Assembly: GCA_019239895.1 (NCBI GenBank)
Contig: JAFAZH010000006.1
Coordinates: forward strand, 124,001 to 188,000
DNA length: 64,000 bases
Direction of reading: 5' to 3'
From: Abditibacteriaceae bacterium
GTDB lineage: Bacteria; Armatimonadota; Abditibacteriia; Abditibacteriales; Abditibacteriaceae
Below the pieces are notes generated by a model. That model saw nothing but the letters and a program-made list of their open reading frames with translations, searched no databases and had not been told where the DNA came from. Positions 18,681-27,323 of this stretch are shown here, in pieces. Every line of letters begins with the position of its first letter. Positions within the stretch are counted from its first letter, which is position 1. The translations under genes were made by a program, and so were the position numbers.

Positions 18681-19352
18681 TTATTTCTTTTTCGTAGAGT
18701 TGCCCTCAGAGCCTAAGATATAACCTAAATAACGAGTCAAGGCCTGTGCCTTGGCCTGGTCATGTCCAGTTTGAAGAAAGGCTACATGGCCACTTTTATC
18801 CAGGACAATCACCATCGGGTAGAGGTTGCCGTGATATTTGTTAAAGAGTACGCGTCCTTTATCGAAGGCTACCGGGTAGGGGAGTTTCCATTCTTTAACC
18901 TTGCCCTGCACCTGCTGCCAATTGTTTTCCAGATTATCAGCGTTAGGTTGGCCGGGAGATTCAAAGGTGACCATTTTTAGGCCACGCGGATGAAGATGAT
19001 CATAGAGTTGGCTCATAAATGGCGCAGCTTCCTGGCAGTGGATGCAGTTGGCCCGCCAGAATTCTAAAAGAGTTACCGACCCCTTCAGGTCTTTCAGGGT
19101 GATCGGATGTGGCGTGTTGACCCAGTATTCCGGGGCAATGTCCCAATCTATAGCAGGCTTGTTAAGCAAGGCATCCTTTTGCACATCCGGCGGCGCAGGT
19201 GGTGGATTTTTGCTATCGGTATTACTTTTGTTGTCTCCATTACCATTGGTCTCGCTGCTATTGGCCGCACTTGGCGGGTTATTCTGATAAAACCCGTAAA
19301 AGCCGAGGCCCACTACTAAAAGAATACTGACGCCTATTTTCCATTTATCCAT
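18681..19352 (-). CDS. membrane-anchored thioredoxin-like protein (TlpA/NHLRC2-like)
   Basis: A 223-aa envelope thiol-disulfide protein. After an N-terminal membrane anchor (KIGVSILLVVGLGFYGFY) comes a low-complexity Asn/Ser/Lys/Pro linker, then a thioredoxin fold with LLEFWRANCIHCQEAAPF; the redox motif CIHC is near residue 117. The cis-Pro region NLYPMVIVLDKSGHV follows. Likely a periplasmic reductase or electron donor, for example in cytochrome maturation; no ccm genes are adjacent. Start ATG 19352 is chosen over GTG 19361 because AGGTGA sits at the right distance. A Lys run closes the protein (STKKK). Confidence 0.85.
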   Translation of the reverse strand: MDKWKIGVSILLVVGLGFYGFYQNNPPSAANSSETNGNGDNKSNTDSKNPPPAPPDVQKDALLNKPAIDWDIAPEYWVNTPHPITLKDLKGSVTLLEFWRANCIHCQEAAPFMSQLYDHLHPRGLKMVTFESPGQPNADNLENNWQQVQGKVKEWKLPYPVAFDKGRVLFNKYHGNLYPMVIVLDKSGHVAFLQTGHDQAKAQALTRYLGYILGSEGNSTKKK

Positions 19353-19472
19353 CTTTATCACCTGACCCTCAACGCTTGGTAGCTATAAGTTTACTAAGTT
19401 TCAACGGTATCTGGTTGTCGTGAGACAACCAGAAAGACAGAATTTTGGCGATTATCATCACCGTATAATTTC

Positions 19473-22067
19473 TTATTGACGTAGGTGCATCCAAGCGAGG
19501 GTGCTTTCGACCCGCATCAGGTCGAAGCGTAGATTCGGCACAGTGCGCAGAGTCGGATCGCTAATAGCCGGGCGGAAATCACGGGTGTTATAGCCGGGCA
19601 TTAAACGGGTGTGCGGAGCCGCCAGAGCCGGAGCCAATTTGATAATGCGGGCACGCCAGTTCAGCGGCACGAGCGCCACAATAGAGTCGTCATAGCTGCG
19701 GTGTTGTTCTTCTTCACGACGTTCTGCATAGCCTGCATCTATCTGGGCCACAATGCGCCAGTGATCTATGGCTTTTTCTACCCGATTTTGCAGATAGTAG
19801 GCCAGACCCAGATTGGAATGCGTAACGGCTGAGTGTGCATTCAATTGAAGGCTCTGCTGAAAGGCGGTGATAGCACGCTGTAATAAGGTGTGCGCTTCTC
19901 GCTTGTCCTTCTCCTGCCGTGAAGCCTGGGCGAAACATACGCCTAATGCCCCCAGGACATCGGGCTGAGCCGGATCAATGCGATGGGCATTCATATAATG
20001 CTTTATCGCCTCTTTGAAATTCCCGGATTGGTAGTAGACATAGGCGATATTAGCGTGCAGGTCAATATTGCCAGGCTCATACTGCAAGGCGCTGTTCCAG
20101 GCCGCCAGAGCCTCTTTGAAACGTTTAGCTACCGCATGGCCCGCTCCAATCAGATAATAAGCGGGCGCAAAGGAGGGATCGCACTTGGTAACCTGTTGCA
20201 ATTGCAGGGCAGCCGCATCCAGAAAGCCCATCAGATACTGGCAGAGCGCAAAATTATAAAGTCCAGCCATTAAGTTAGGTTGCGTCGAAAGGGCGGCTGA
20301 GAATTGCGCCCCAGCCTGTGCCCAGTGCTCGGCATCCCCCCGTTCCATCGTCATCAGAGCAATCAGGAAAATGGCTTCGGTGCTTTTGGGGTGGACTTTG
20401 AGCGCCTGGCGCAGAATCAGGTGCGCCGCGTCCTCATCATCCATTTCCATCATCGTCATGGCCAGATCCGCAAATGCGATACGATGGTGCGGATTTAGTT
20501 GTAGGGAGCGCTTAAGGTATTTTAAAGCTTCGTTAAGCAGTTCGGCGCGGCCACGCATCAGATAGGCAGCCCCCAAAACCGCATGAACATCGGCATGGTT
20601 GGGATTGAGTTGATAGGCATGGCGTAGATACTCAACGCCTTTTTGCGGCTTGCCATGCTCGATGAAAGCGCGTCCCAGATTATAAAAAACCTCGAACTCA
20701 GCGCGTTCATGGGTGCCAGCGTGCTGAAATTGCTCCATGCTTTCTTCTAAGCGGCCCACTGCTGATAGCACCACCCCCAGGTGGTTATAAGTGGCTGGCT
20801 CTGGCTGGCTGACGAACTCTTCAACTTCCTTGGCGGTTTCAAGATATTTGAGAGCTAATTGATAGTAGCCCTGCTCATAAGCTAACACGCCCAGGTTATT
20901 GAGCACGCGAGTATGCCCCGGTTCAATGCGTAGTGCCGCCGCCAAATGGGCCACAGCGTTTTCAATGTCCCCTCCGGCGGCTTCTGCGATAGCCAGGTTG
21001 TTCAAGAAATCAGCTTGATTGGATTTGCTTTCCCATTCCAACAAATCAGCCTCAGACAAAGGTTCATGATGCGCTGGCTCCGTTGGTGGTAAAGTCGCGG
21101 ACGCCTTAACCGCCGGGGTCTGAGCGCCAGTTCCAGTGGCAGCAGGCACAGCATCCTGACCGGAACTGGCGGGGGGAGTAGCCGCTTTAAGCTGAGGCGT
21201 GGTCGGAGAAACTGGGCCACCAGCTTCACCCACTTGCCCATGCGCCGGTGTTGCCACTCCGTTCGCCTCTGTTTCCTCTTCTGGAGTTGTAACCGTATAA
21301 ATAATGTCTTCATCATCTTGCGGTACGTAGTCAACGAGCGGCTCTGGTGGTGGCGCTTCATGTAAGTCTGGGGGCAGGTGACGGGCAGCGGCATCTAAGG
21401 CGGCGCGGGCCTCGGTTAATTTATTTAGCTGCAACAGGGCCAGGCCGCGCACGGTCAGCACCTGGTCGTGATAGTGCAACAGGGCGTGATTCTCAAACCA
21501 CAGGTGTTCCAGGGCATCGGCAGCATCAATGGCCAGTTGAGGCCGTCGTGCCTGCAACGCGACCAGGGCGAGATTAAACAACACCAGGGGACTGGTCGGC
21601 CACTGCGGACGTGCGGCTTCTAACAGGTCAATGGCAGGTTGGACTTGCCCGCGTTGGGCCAGCACAATCGCCAGGTTAATGTGCGTCTGGCAATCGTGAT
21701 TATTGAGTTGACGGGCACGTTCTAAGTGGGCATGGGCGCGTTCCCAGTTGTTCTCCAACAGTGAGAGTAGTCCTAACGCCCGATGCGCCTCAAAGTTGGT
21801 CGTATCCGATTCCAACTCGTCTTCCAGCTTCTCAACGCGCTGGCCCAGGATATTATGTAATTCGCGCTGTAAATGAGCGCGATGGCTTTCGTGGCGACGG
21901 CGCGTTAAAAAGCCAGCGTGACGAGGGATTTCGACATTGAGGATACTAGTATCCTCAGATTCCTTGGGTGCGGGAATATCGGTGAAAAGTGTCCACCGGT
22001 CGTGGGGGCAATAGGTTGATTTTGGTGCCGTCAAATTGCCACAACGACCGCATACCATGCGTGACAT
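19473..22067 (-). CDS. large TPR-repeat protein with N-terminal zinc ribbon
   Basis: The 864 aa start at ATG 22067 behind GGGGAGG; the upstream ORF extension is unsupported. Residues 1-30 form a zinc-ribbon (CGRCGN...CPHD). Residues about 60-225 hold several TPR units; a Pro/Thr/Ala-rich linker spans about 230-330; then at least ten TPR units follow (LNNLGVLAYEQGYYQLALKY, LYNFALCQYLMGFLDAA, HSNLGLAYYLQNRVEKAIDH and similar). There is no signal peptide or membrane segment, so it is probably a cytosolic scaffold. It follows uppP on the same strand after 186 bases. The partner is unknown. Confidence 0.85.
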   Translation of the reverse strand: MSRMVCGRCGNLTAPKSTYCPHDRWTLFTDIPAPKESEDTSILNVEIPRHAGFLTRRRHESHRAHLQRELHNILGQRVEKLEDELESDTTNFEAHRALGLLSLLENNWERAHAHLERARQLNNHDCQTHINLAIVLAQRGQVQPAIDLLEAARPQWPTSPLVLFNLALVALQARRPQLAIDAADALEHLWFENHALLHYHDQVLTVRGLALLQLNKLTEARAALDAAARHLPPDLHEAPPPEPLVDYVPQDDEDIIYTVTTPEEETEANGVATPAHGQVGEAGGPVSPTTPQLKAATPPASSGQDAVPAATGTGAQTPAVKASATLPPTEPAHHEPLSEADLLEWESKSNQADFLNNLAIAEAAGGDIENAVAHLAAALRIEPGHTRVLNNLGVLAYEQGYYQLALKYLETAKEVEEFVSQPEPATYNHLGVVLSAVGRLEESMEQFQHAGTHERAEFEVFYNLGRAFIEHGKPQKGVEYLRHAYQLNPNHADVHAVLGAAYLMRGRAELLNEALKYLKRSLQLNPHHRIAFADLAMTMMEMDDEDAAHLILRQALKVHPKSTEAIFLIALMTMERGDAEHWAQAGAQFSAALSTQPNLMAGLYNFALCQYLMGFLDAAALQLQQVTKCDPSFAPAYYLIGAGHAVAKRFKEALAAWNSALQYEPGNIDLHANIAYVYYQSGNFKEAIKHYMNAHRIDPAQPDVLGALGVCFAQASRQEKDKREAHTLLQRAITAFQQSLQLNAHSAVTHSNLGLAYYLQNRVEKAIDHWRIVAQIDAGYAERREEEQHRSYDDSIVALVPLNWRARIIKLAPALAAPHTRLMPGYNTRDFRPAISDPTLRTVPNLRFDLMRVESTLAWMHLRQ

Positions 22068-22253
22068 GATGGTAAGCCTCCCCATTAAACAAGATAAGCC
22101 GCCAGGCACCTTGAAATTGTGCCGGTCTATCTGCTATGAGATGTTAGCGGTGCAAGATAGATATGAGAGCAAAGACGAGTAGTGCCACGATAATGCGCCA
22201 GGCTACGAATAAAGTGACATCCCGTCTTTGGGGGTAGTTTAACAGAACGTCTA

Positions 22254-23165
22254 TTATTGTGGCGATATGTCTATTTTCTGAGCATGAAGAGGTTTTGCGT
22301 TACTTATTTCCCTGGCTGGGGGCTGGCGCAGATAACCGGTATGCAGCAGATAAAGCAGTAACAGGCCGAGGATAATACGATAAGCAATAAAGATATCGGT
22401 GCGATGCGATTTCATGTAGCCCAAGAACCAGCGCACCACCACGTAGGCAAACGCGCCTGCGACTAAGGCTGCCAACAGATAAGGCCCCGCTTCATGGCCT
22501 AGATGCGTTTGCTTTAAGACCTTGAGCAATTTATAAAGGCCAGCCAGAGCAATCGCCGGAATACTGAGTAAGAAGCTAAAGCGGGCGGCGCTTTCATGAT
22601 CGAGGTCCTGAAAGAGGGCAGCCGTAATGGTAACGCCGGAACGTGAGGTGCCAGGAATTAACGCCAGTGCCTGCACCAAACCAATGATCTGGCTTTGTCG
22701 CCAGGTCATTTGCTCTAAAGTGCGGGTGCCGCGTCCGACTCGTTCCGCGCACCACAACAGCAAACCAAGCGCAATAAGACTGATAGCGATTACATTGAGA
22801 CTGCGAAAGACGGTGTCTATCTTTTTCTCTAAGAGGACGCCGCAAATAGCCAAAGGCAGTGTCCCGATTAAGACATACCAGCCCAACCTTGCATCTACGT
22901 CGGCGGCGGGGATGCGAGTTGGATTTTTGGTGCGGAAAATACCCCGCAAATAACGCGCTAAATCGTTGCGGAAATAAGCGATAATAGCGACAATTGGTCC
23001 TAATTGCACAACAGCAGAAAAGGGAGCGCCGGGATCAGCTAAACCCATGAGTTGGGGTGCAATCGCCATATGAGCAGTACTGCTGACCGGTAAAAATTCT
23101 GTTAAGCCCTGCAAAAGTCCCAGCCAGATAGCCTGGAAGTAAGTAAGATGAACAACCTGATTCAT
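22254..23165 (-). CDS. uppP: undecaprenyl-diphosphatase UppP/BacA
   Basis: Integral membrane phosphatase that recycles undecaprenyl pyrophosphate to the monophosphate carrier used for peptidoglycan and surface glycans; it gives bacitracin resistance when abundant. The 303 aa have the two signatures QGLTEFLPVSSTAH (with the catalytic Glu, near residue 20) and IPGTSRSGVTI (near residue 170), and about eight hydrophobic segments. The genomic setting with wecA and wecB upstream on the same strand fits carrier recycling. The ATG at 23165 has no near ribosome binding site; the leader instead holds tandem AAGGAG-containing repeats. Confidence 0.95.
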   Translation of the reverse strand: MNQVVHLTYFQAIWLGLLQGLTEFLPVSSTAHMAIAPQLMGLADPGAPFSAVVQLGPIVAIIAYFRNDLARYLRGIFRTKNPTRIPAADVDARLGWYVLIGTLPLAICGVLLEKKIDTVFRSLNVIAISLIALGLLLWCAERVGRGTRTLEQMTWRQSQIIGLVQALALIPGTSRSGVTITAALFQDLDHESAARFSFLLSIPAIALAGLYKLLKVLKQTHLGHEAGPYLLAALVAGAFAYVVVRWFLGYMKSHRTDIFIAYRIILGLLLLYLLHTGYLRQPPAREISNAKPLHAQKIDISPQ

Positions 23166-23195
23166 ATTCGATGGCGGCTGTAAACGACGGCTACT

Positions 23196-23266
23196 GTTGA
23201 CTCCTTTAAGTTGGCCCCTTTTAAGTTGACCCGTTCAGGCTGACTCCTTCAGGTTGACTCCTTCAG
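23196..23266 (-). repeat. five tandem 14-15 bp repeats containing AAGGAG-like cores
   Basis: On the minus strand the units read CTGAAGGAGTCAAC, CTGAAGGAGTCAGC, CTGAACGGGTCAAC, TTAAAAGGGGCCAAC and TTAAAGGAGTCAAC. The first overlaps the stop codon of the permease gene (23263-23265); the array ends about 30 bases before the uppP start. Confidence 0.85.
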
Positions 23267-24657
23267 GGTGCGGCTGGACTTGGCGTCTCGGCTGAGGGTA
23301 TAACCTCTGAGGCGATTCCAGGCTTGGGCGCGGTTCCAGTATAACTGTTCTGCTGCAAGCTGCTAACCGGTGCCAGGCCGTTAACTATCTTAGCAGATTG
23401 GGTTGCTTCGTGAACTCTATCCGTTACCAGTGCAGACTCTAACGCATTTTGGTTTTTAGCTATCCCATTCATAGTAGCACCATCTGCCACGCCCATTGTT
23501 GCATCTTGTTGTGCCGCGAGTTTAGCGGCTTGTGACTCATGCCATTCGGCTAACAGGATCTTCACCACAGCCGCCAGGGGCACCGCCAGAAAAATGCCAA
23601 GGAAGCCGAAGAACTCCATGCCTAACAGGAGAGAAACGATCACTGAAACAGGATGCAAATCCACTTGATGGCCCACAATTTTCGGTAGCAAAACTTTGCT
23701 TTCCAGAAGATGCATCACGGTGAGTCCCAGCATCAGAGCACCTGTTAGCGGCAGTGAGCGGGTGGTGATAAAGCACACCAGGACAATTGGTACGCCGCCG
23801 ACCATCGGCCCAATGACCGGGATGCCCCGCGCCAGGCCCGCAATAAGCCCCAGCGTAAAGGCATATTTAACACCTATCAGGAGCAGCCCCAGCGTCACCA
23901 CGACCCATGCGATGAGACACATGAAGAGTTGGCCGCGAATAAAGCCTGCAAAGACGCTGTCAAAGTGAGCCGCCATGCGACTGATATGAGGTCGCCAATG
24001 GGGTGGGCACAACAGACGTGCTTCGGCCCGAATCGCAGGCCCATCGGTTAGAAAATAAAAAACCAAAACCGGTACCAACAGAAGTTCGACAATGAATCCG
24101 ACATGGGAAAACCATTGACTGACTTGCTGTGTCACCCAGCCTTGCACCCTGGTGGTAGCATCCGGCACATCAACGGTGCCCGTGGAAGCAGGCAGAAAAC
24201 TCCGATAAGGAGCGAGGGCATTCTGCACTGTTTCCTGCCATTTCATAATAATCTCGTGGCGTTCGGCGGGAGTGTGCCCAACAAACCATTGGTTCCACAG
24301 CACGCTCAGGTTATGCGTCACAGGGCGCAACCCAATAATGAGAAAACAGACCAGCAACAGGCCGCAGAGGAGAAAAACCACAACGGTCGCTCCGATACGG
24401 CCCTGCCGGGAACCAGACCCAAAAGCGCGGGTGCCATGCAGCGCATTCACGGGAGGACGCAGCAAATAGGTCAAGGACATGGCGAAGACGAGGGTAACGA
24501 AAACTTCCCCGGCTCGTTCGCTGATGTAGCGGGCTTCAAGGGGCAGATTCCAGAGGGCACTAACAATCAACGTGCCCACAGCTAACAGCAACAGAATGCG
24601 CCGGTTCGTCCACGGTTCAGAAGTGGGAGGAGAAGTTGAGGGAAGATCAGGTGTCAT
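23263..24657 (-). CDS. AI-2E/PerM-family membrane permease
   Basis: The 464 aa have the PerM family layout: hydrophobic segments near the N-terminus (ILLLLAVGTLIVSALW, VVVFLLCGLLLVCFLI), a periplasmic helical domain of about 120 residues, then the conserved membrane core (VGFIVELLLVPVLVFYFLTD, GFIRGQLFMCLIAWVVVTLG, IAGLARGIPVIGPMVGGVP and DLHPVSVIVSLLLG). The long hydrophilic tail after about residue 375 is variable and ends in AETPSPAAP. The family exports or exchanges various small solutes and the substrate here is unknown. It lies between wecB and uppP on the same strand. Confidence 0.88.
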   Translation of the reverse strand: MTPDLPSTSPPTSEPWTNRRILLLLAVGTLIVSALWNLPLEARYISERAGEVFVTLVFAMSLTYLLRPPVNALHGTRAFGSGSRQGRIGATVVVFLLCGLLLVCFLIIGLRPVTHNLSVLWNQWFVGHTPAERHEIIMKWQETVQNALAPYRSFLPASTGTVDVPDATTRVQGWVTQQVSQWFSHVGFIVELLLVPVLVFYFLTDGPAIRAEARLLCPPHWRPHISRMAAHFDSVFAGFIRGQLFMCLIAWVVVTLGLLLIGVKYAFTLGLIAGLARGIPVIGPMVGGVPIVLVCFITTRSLPLTGALMLGLTVMHLLESKVLLPKIVGHQVDLHPVSVIVSLLLGMEFFGFLGIFLAVPLAAVVKILLAEWHESQAAKLAAQQDATMGVADGATMNGIAKNQNALESALVTDRVHEATQSAKIVNGLAPVSSLQQNSYTGTAPKPGIASEVIPSAETPSPAAP

Positions 24658-24665
24658 TAGGAATT

Positions 24666-24904
24666 AAGGCAAAAGTAAAAAGGCAAAAGGTAAAACAAAG
24701 TTGGACTATGCCAACCCGCCGCTGAAGCAGTGGGCTGAGGATAAAAGCCCGGTGAACCGGGCTGAGCGCGTTCTATTAGCCCCATTCAGGGGGCTTTGTC
24801 CCTTCAGCCCGCTGCTTTAGCGGCGGGTTGGCTCCGACAGAGGAGCCACAAAAGAAATCCAGAGAGACCTACAATTTTGCCTTTTACCTTTTTACTTTTG
24901 CCTT
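24666..24904. repeat. nested inverted repeat: A-rich outer arms around a cloverleaf element
   Basis: Outer arms AAGGCAAAAGTAAAAAGGCA (24666 on) and its complement ending TTTTTACTTTTGCCTT (about 24875-24904) enclose an inner element at 24711-24831. The inner outer stem pairs CCAACCCGCCGCTGAAGC with GCTTTAGCGGCGGGTTGG. Inside it are two hairpins, AGCCCGGTGAACCGGGCT and AGCCCCATTCAGGGGGCT. This is the same three-way-junction plan as the 2683 and 6243 elements with unrelated sequence. A small hairpin GGCTCCGACAGAGGAGCC follows. It fills the gap between wecB and the permease gene. Confidence 0.85.
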
Positions 24905-24908
24905 GTTT

Positions 24909-26147
24909 TCAACTTTGGCTCGCCTCGATAGTAAAATCATCCGGGCGAGAATCACGTCCGGCCCAGTGTAAAATTGCCTGGGCGATACGTTCGCTGGCAT
25001 GGCCATCGCCATACGGATTAGCGGCACGACTCATGGCCTCATAAGCCTGTTGATCCCCCAACAAAACCGACGCCGCCTGGACAATATCTTCGCGCCTGGT
25101 GCCGACGAGTTTGGCCGTCCCTGCGTCCACCCCTTCGGGTCGTTCTGTGGTGCGGCGCAGCACCAATACTGGCAGACCCAAAGCTGGAGCCTCTTCCTGC
25201 ACGCCGCCGCTATCAGTCAGCACCAGATGCGACTTTTCCATCAAGCGCACTAAATCCACATAATCTTGCGGTTCGATTAGTTCGACTCGCGGATGTTGCC
25301 CCAATATCCGTTGCAACGGTTCGCGCACGGTAGGATTCGGGTGCATGGGCAAGATGATGCGCGTGTCGGGGAACTTTTCCACAATATCGTGTAATGCGCC
25401 CGCGATTTCTTCTAAAGGTGCGCCCCAGTTCTCACGCCGGTGCGTGGTCACTAATAAAATACGCTCTTTGCTGCCGTCTTGCTGCCCATTGGTTAGCGTT
25501 GTGTCCGCTTCATGTACTCGCTTGGCGACCTGGTGCAAAGCATCTATCACGGTGTTGCCAGTGAGATAGATGGAATCCGCTTTGATACCCTCGTGGAGCA
25601 GATTCTCCCGCGCCCGTTGCGTCGGGGCAAAATGCAAATCCGTCAATTGTCCCGTAAGGCGACGATTAATCTCTTCGGGAAAAGGGTCGAATTTATTATC
25701 CGTGCGCAGACCCGCTTCAACATGGCCAAAGGCAATCTTCTGATAAGCTGCTGCCATCGCTGCGGCCAGTACGGTCGTCGTATCCCCCTGCGCCAACACA
25801 ATATCTGGCTGCACTTTCTGAAGGACGCCTTCCAGTCCTTCCAAAGCGCGCGTCGTTACCTGGGTCAGCGTCTGCCCCGTTTGCATGATATTGAGGTCAT
25901 AATCCGGCTTAATAGCGAAGAACTCTAACACCTGATCCAAAATCTGCCGGTGTTGAGCCGTAACGCCAACCACACAACGGAATTCCTGGGGCCGCGACTT
26001 CAATAGATTAACCAGTGGAGCCATTTTGACAGCTTCAGGCCGCGTGCCAAAAATTGGCATGACAACTAATGGTGTGCGATGAGAATCAGTAGCGGGCATC
26101 GCTTCCCAGTTTACCGCATTGCTTTTGACGGTGGAACGAAGATTCAT
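24909..26147 (-). CDS. wecB: UDP-N-acetylglucosamine 2-epimerase (non-hydrolysing)
   Basis: Interconverts UDP-GlcNAc and UDP-ManNAc for surface polysaccharide. The 412 aa include the GTRPEAVKMAPLV start, TAQHRQILDQVLEFF, AQGDTTTVLAAAMAAAYQ, HVEAGLRTDNKFDPFPEEIN, TGNTVIDAL, TTHRRENWG, HPNPTVREP and LTDSGGVQEEAPALG with the UDP-binding and catalytic His/Glu residues. About 25 unconserved residues precede the core. Start ATG overlaps the wecA stop by four bases (ATGA), indicating translational coupling. Confidence 0.95.
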   Translation of the reverse strand: MNLRSTVKSNAVNWEAMPATDSHRTPLVVMPIFGTRPEAVKMAPLVNLLKSRPQEFRCVVGVTAQHRQILDQVLEFFAIKPDYDLNIMQTGQTLTQVTTRALEGLEGVLQKVQPDIVLAQGDTTTVLAAAMAAAYQKIAFGHVEAGLRTDNKFDPFPEEINRRLTGQLTDLHFAPTQRARENLLHEGIKADSIYLTGNTVIDALHQVAKRVHEADTTLTNGQQDGSKERILLVTTHRRENWGAPLEEIAGALHDIVEKFPDTRIILPMHPNPTVREPLQRILGQHPRVELIEPQDYVDLVRLMEKSHLVLTDSGGVQEEAPALGLPVLVLRRTTERPEGVDAGTAKLVGTRREDIVQAASVLLGDQQAYEAMSRAANPYGDGHASERIAQAILHWAGRDSRPDDFTIEASQS

Positions 26148-27157
26148 CCCCGCACTTTAACCCACATCATAGCGGCGGCTCCCAGAGCAGCGGAGATGGC
26201 ATAGAGGACAAGGACTGTCTTACGGGGGGAAAAGCCACGGGCAAGCAGGCGATGGTGTAGGTGGCCTCGGTCGGCGTGCCACATGGGTTGGCGGGCCAGG
26301 GTGCGGCGGGTGACGGCCCAGAGAGTATCAACCACAGGTACGCCGAGAATCAGCATGGGGAGAGCTAAGGTTGTGGCAGCGGCGGTTTTAGCGGCGGCGG
26401 CGACACCAATAGCGGCCAGCCAGAAACCCAAGAGTAAAGCACCCGCATCGCCCAGGAAGATTTTAGCCGGAGGAAAGTTATAGCGTAAGAAGGCTAGGCT
26501 TGCCCCACAAACAGCAGCGGCGGCACCGGCGGCCCACGGTGCGTCTTTCAGAATTTCGATGATCGAGAGGCTGCCTGCCGCAATAGCGCAAACCCCAGCC
26601 GCTAAACCATCCACACCATCAATGAAGTTCACCCCATTGGTAAGGCCCAGCACCCAGAACATTGTCCAGGCGAGCGAGGCGGTGTCGGAAAGGCTCTGGG
26701 TGCCGGATGAGAAGGGGAGAGTGCGAATGCGCACGCCGCCGCGCCACAAGAGATAAGCGATCACAATTTGGCCACCGAATTTCAGCACTGGCTTTAGCTC
26801 GAAGCGGTCGTCCAGCATACCCCAGAGCAGCATCAAAAAGCCGCAGCCGAAGAAAACCGTGGATAAATGCAAAGTTTGGGCAGTATTCGCTACATCTTGC
26901 GGTGTGCCGGAAGGAGCCAGCAAGCGAATATCCGGGCCAGCCGGTTGGCGCCAGAACAAAGCGGCGATAGCAACGCCCATAAAAATGGCAATGCCGCCCC
27001 ACTGGGCAATCGGCTCAGGATGGGTGCGCCGAGCATCAGGACGCGCCAGCGCGTTGCAGCGCCATGCCAGCACTTTCACCCACGGGGTTACCAGCAGTGT
27101 GGCGATAAAGGCGGCAACGAAGGCAACAAAGGGCGAACCTTTTATCAGTTCTAACAT
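26144..27157 (-). CDS. wecA: undecaprenyl-phosphate N-acetylglucosaminyl/glycosyl-1-phosphate transferase (WecA/TagO type)
   Basis: MraY-like membrane enzyme that loads a HexNAc-1-phosphate onto undecaprenyl phosphate, the first step of a lipid-linked surface glycan. The 337 aa have about ten hydrophobic segments and the cytoplasmic loop motifs WGMLDDRFELKP, NGVNFIDGVDGLAAG, FLGDAGALLLGF and the WecA/TagO-specific HADRGHLHHRLLARGFS; these distinguish it from MraY. It is translationally coupled to wecB. Which sugar is used cannot be fixed from sequence. Confidence 0.92.
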   Translation of the reverse strand: MLELIKGSPFVAFVAAFIATLLVTPWVKVLAWRCNALARPDARRTHPEPIAQWGGIAIFMGVAIAALFWRQPAGPDIRLLAPSGTPQDVANTAQTLHLSTVFFGCGFLMLLWGMLDDRFELKPVLKFGGQIVIAYLLWRGGVRIRTLPFSSGTQSLSDTASLAWTMFWVLGLTNGVNFIDGVDGLAAGVCAIAAGSLSIIEILKDAPWAAGAAAAVCGASLAFLRYNFPPAKIFLGDAGALLLGFWLAAIGVAAAAKTAAATTLALPMLILGVPVVDTLWAVTRRTLARQPMWHADRGHLHHRLLARGFSPRKTVLVLYAISAALGAAAMMWVKVRG

Positions 27158-27170
27158 TCTCGTTTCAAAT

Positions 27171-27319
27171 CAACACAAAGGACACAAAGGAGGCACAAAG
27201 AGCACAGAGGAAAAACGAGGATCGAGAATAGAAGATCGAAGATAGCTGGTAATGACTTGCTTTTGCGATATTATATCCTCTTTTGCGCCCTTTGTGCCTC
27301 CTTTGTGTCCTTTGTGTTG
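27171..27319. repeat. long inverted repeat with CACAAAGGA-type arms and GAGAATAGA core
   Basis: Fills the gap between glyA and wecA. The left arm CAACACAAAGGACACAAAGG continues to 27214; the right arm (27281-27319) ends TCCTTTGTGTCCTTTGTGTT and is its complement with few mismatches. The centre carries GAGGATCGAGAATAGAAGAT, the same core as the elements at 7375 and 28644. Confidence 0.85.
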
Positions 27320-27323
27320 AAAT

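Noticed and set aside
23196-23266. Tandem repeats as a CRISPR remnant
   Set aside because: There are no spacers between units and no cas genes; the units are directly adjacent.
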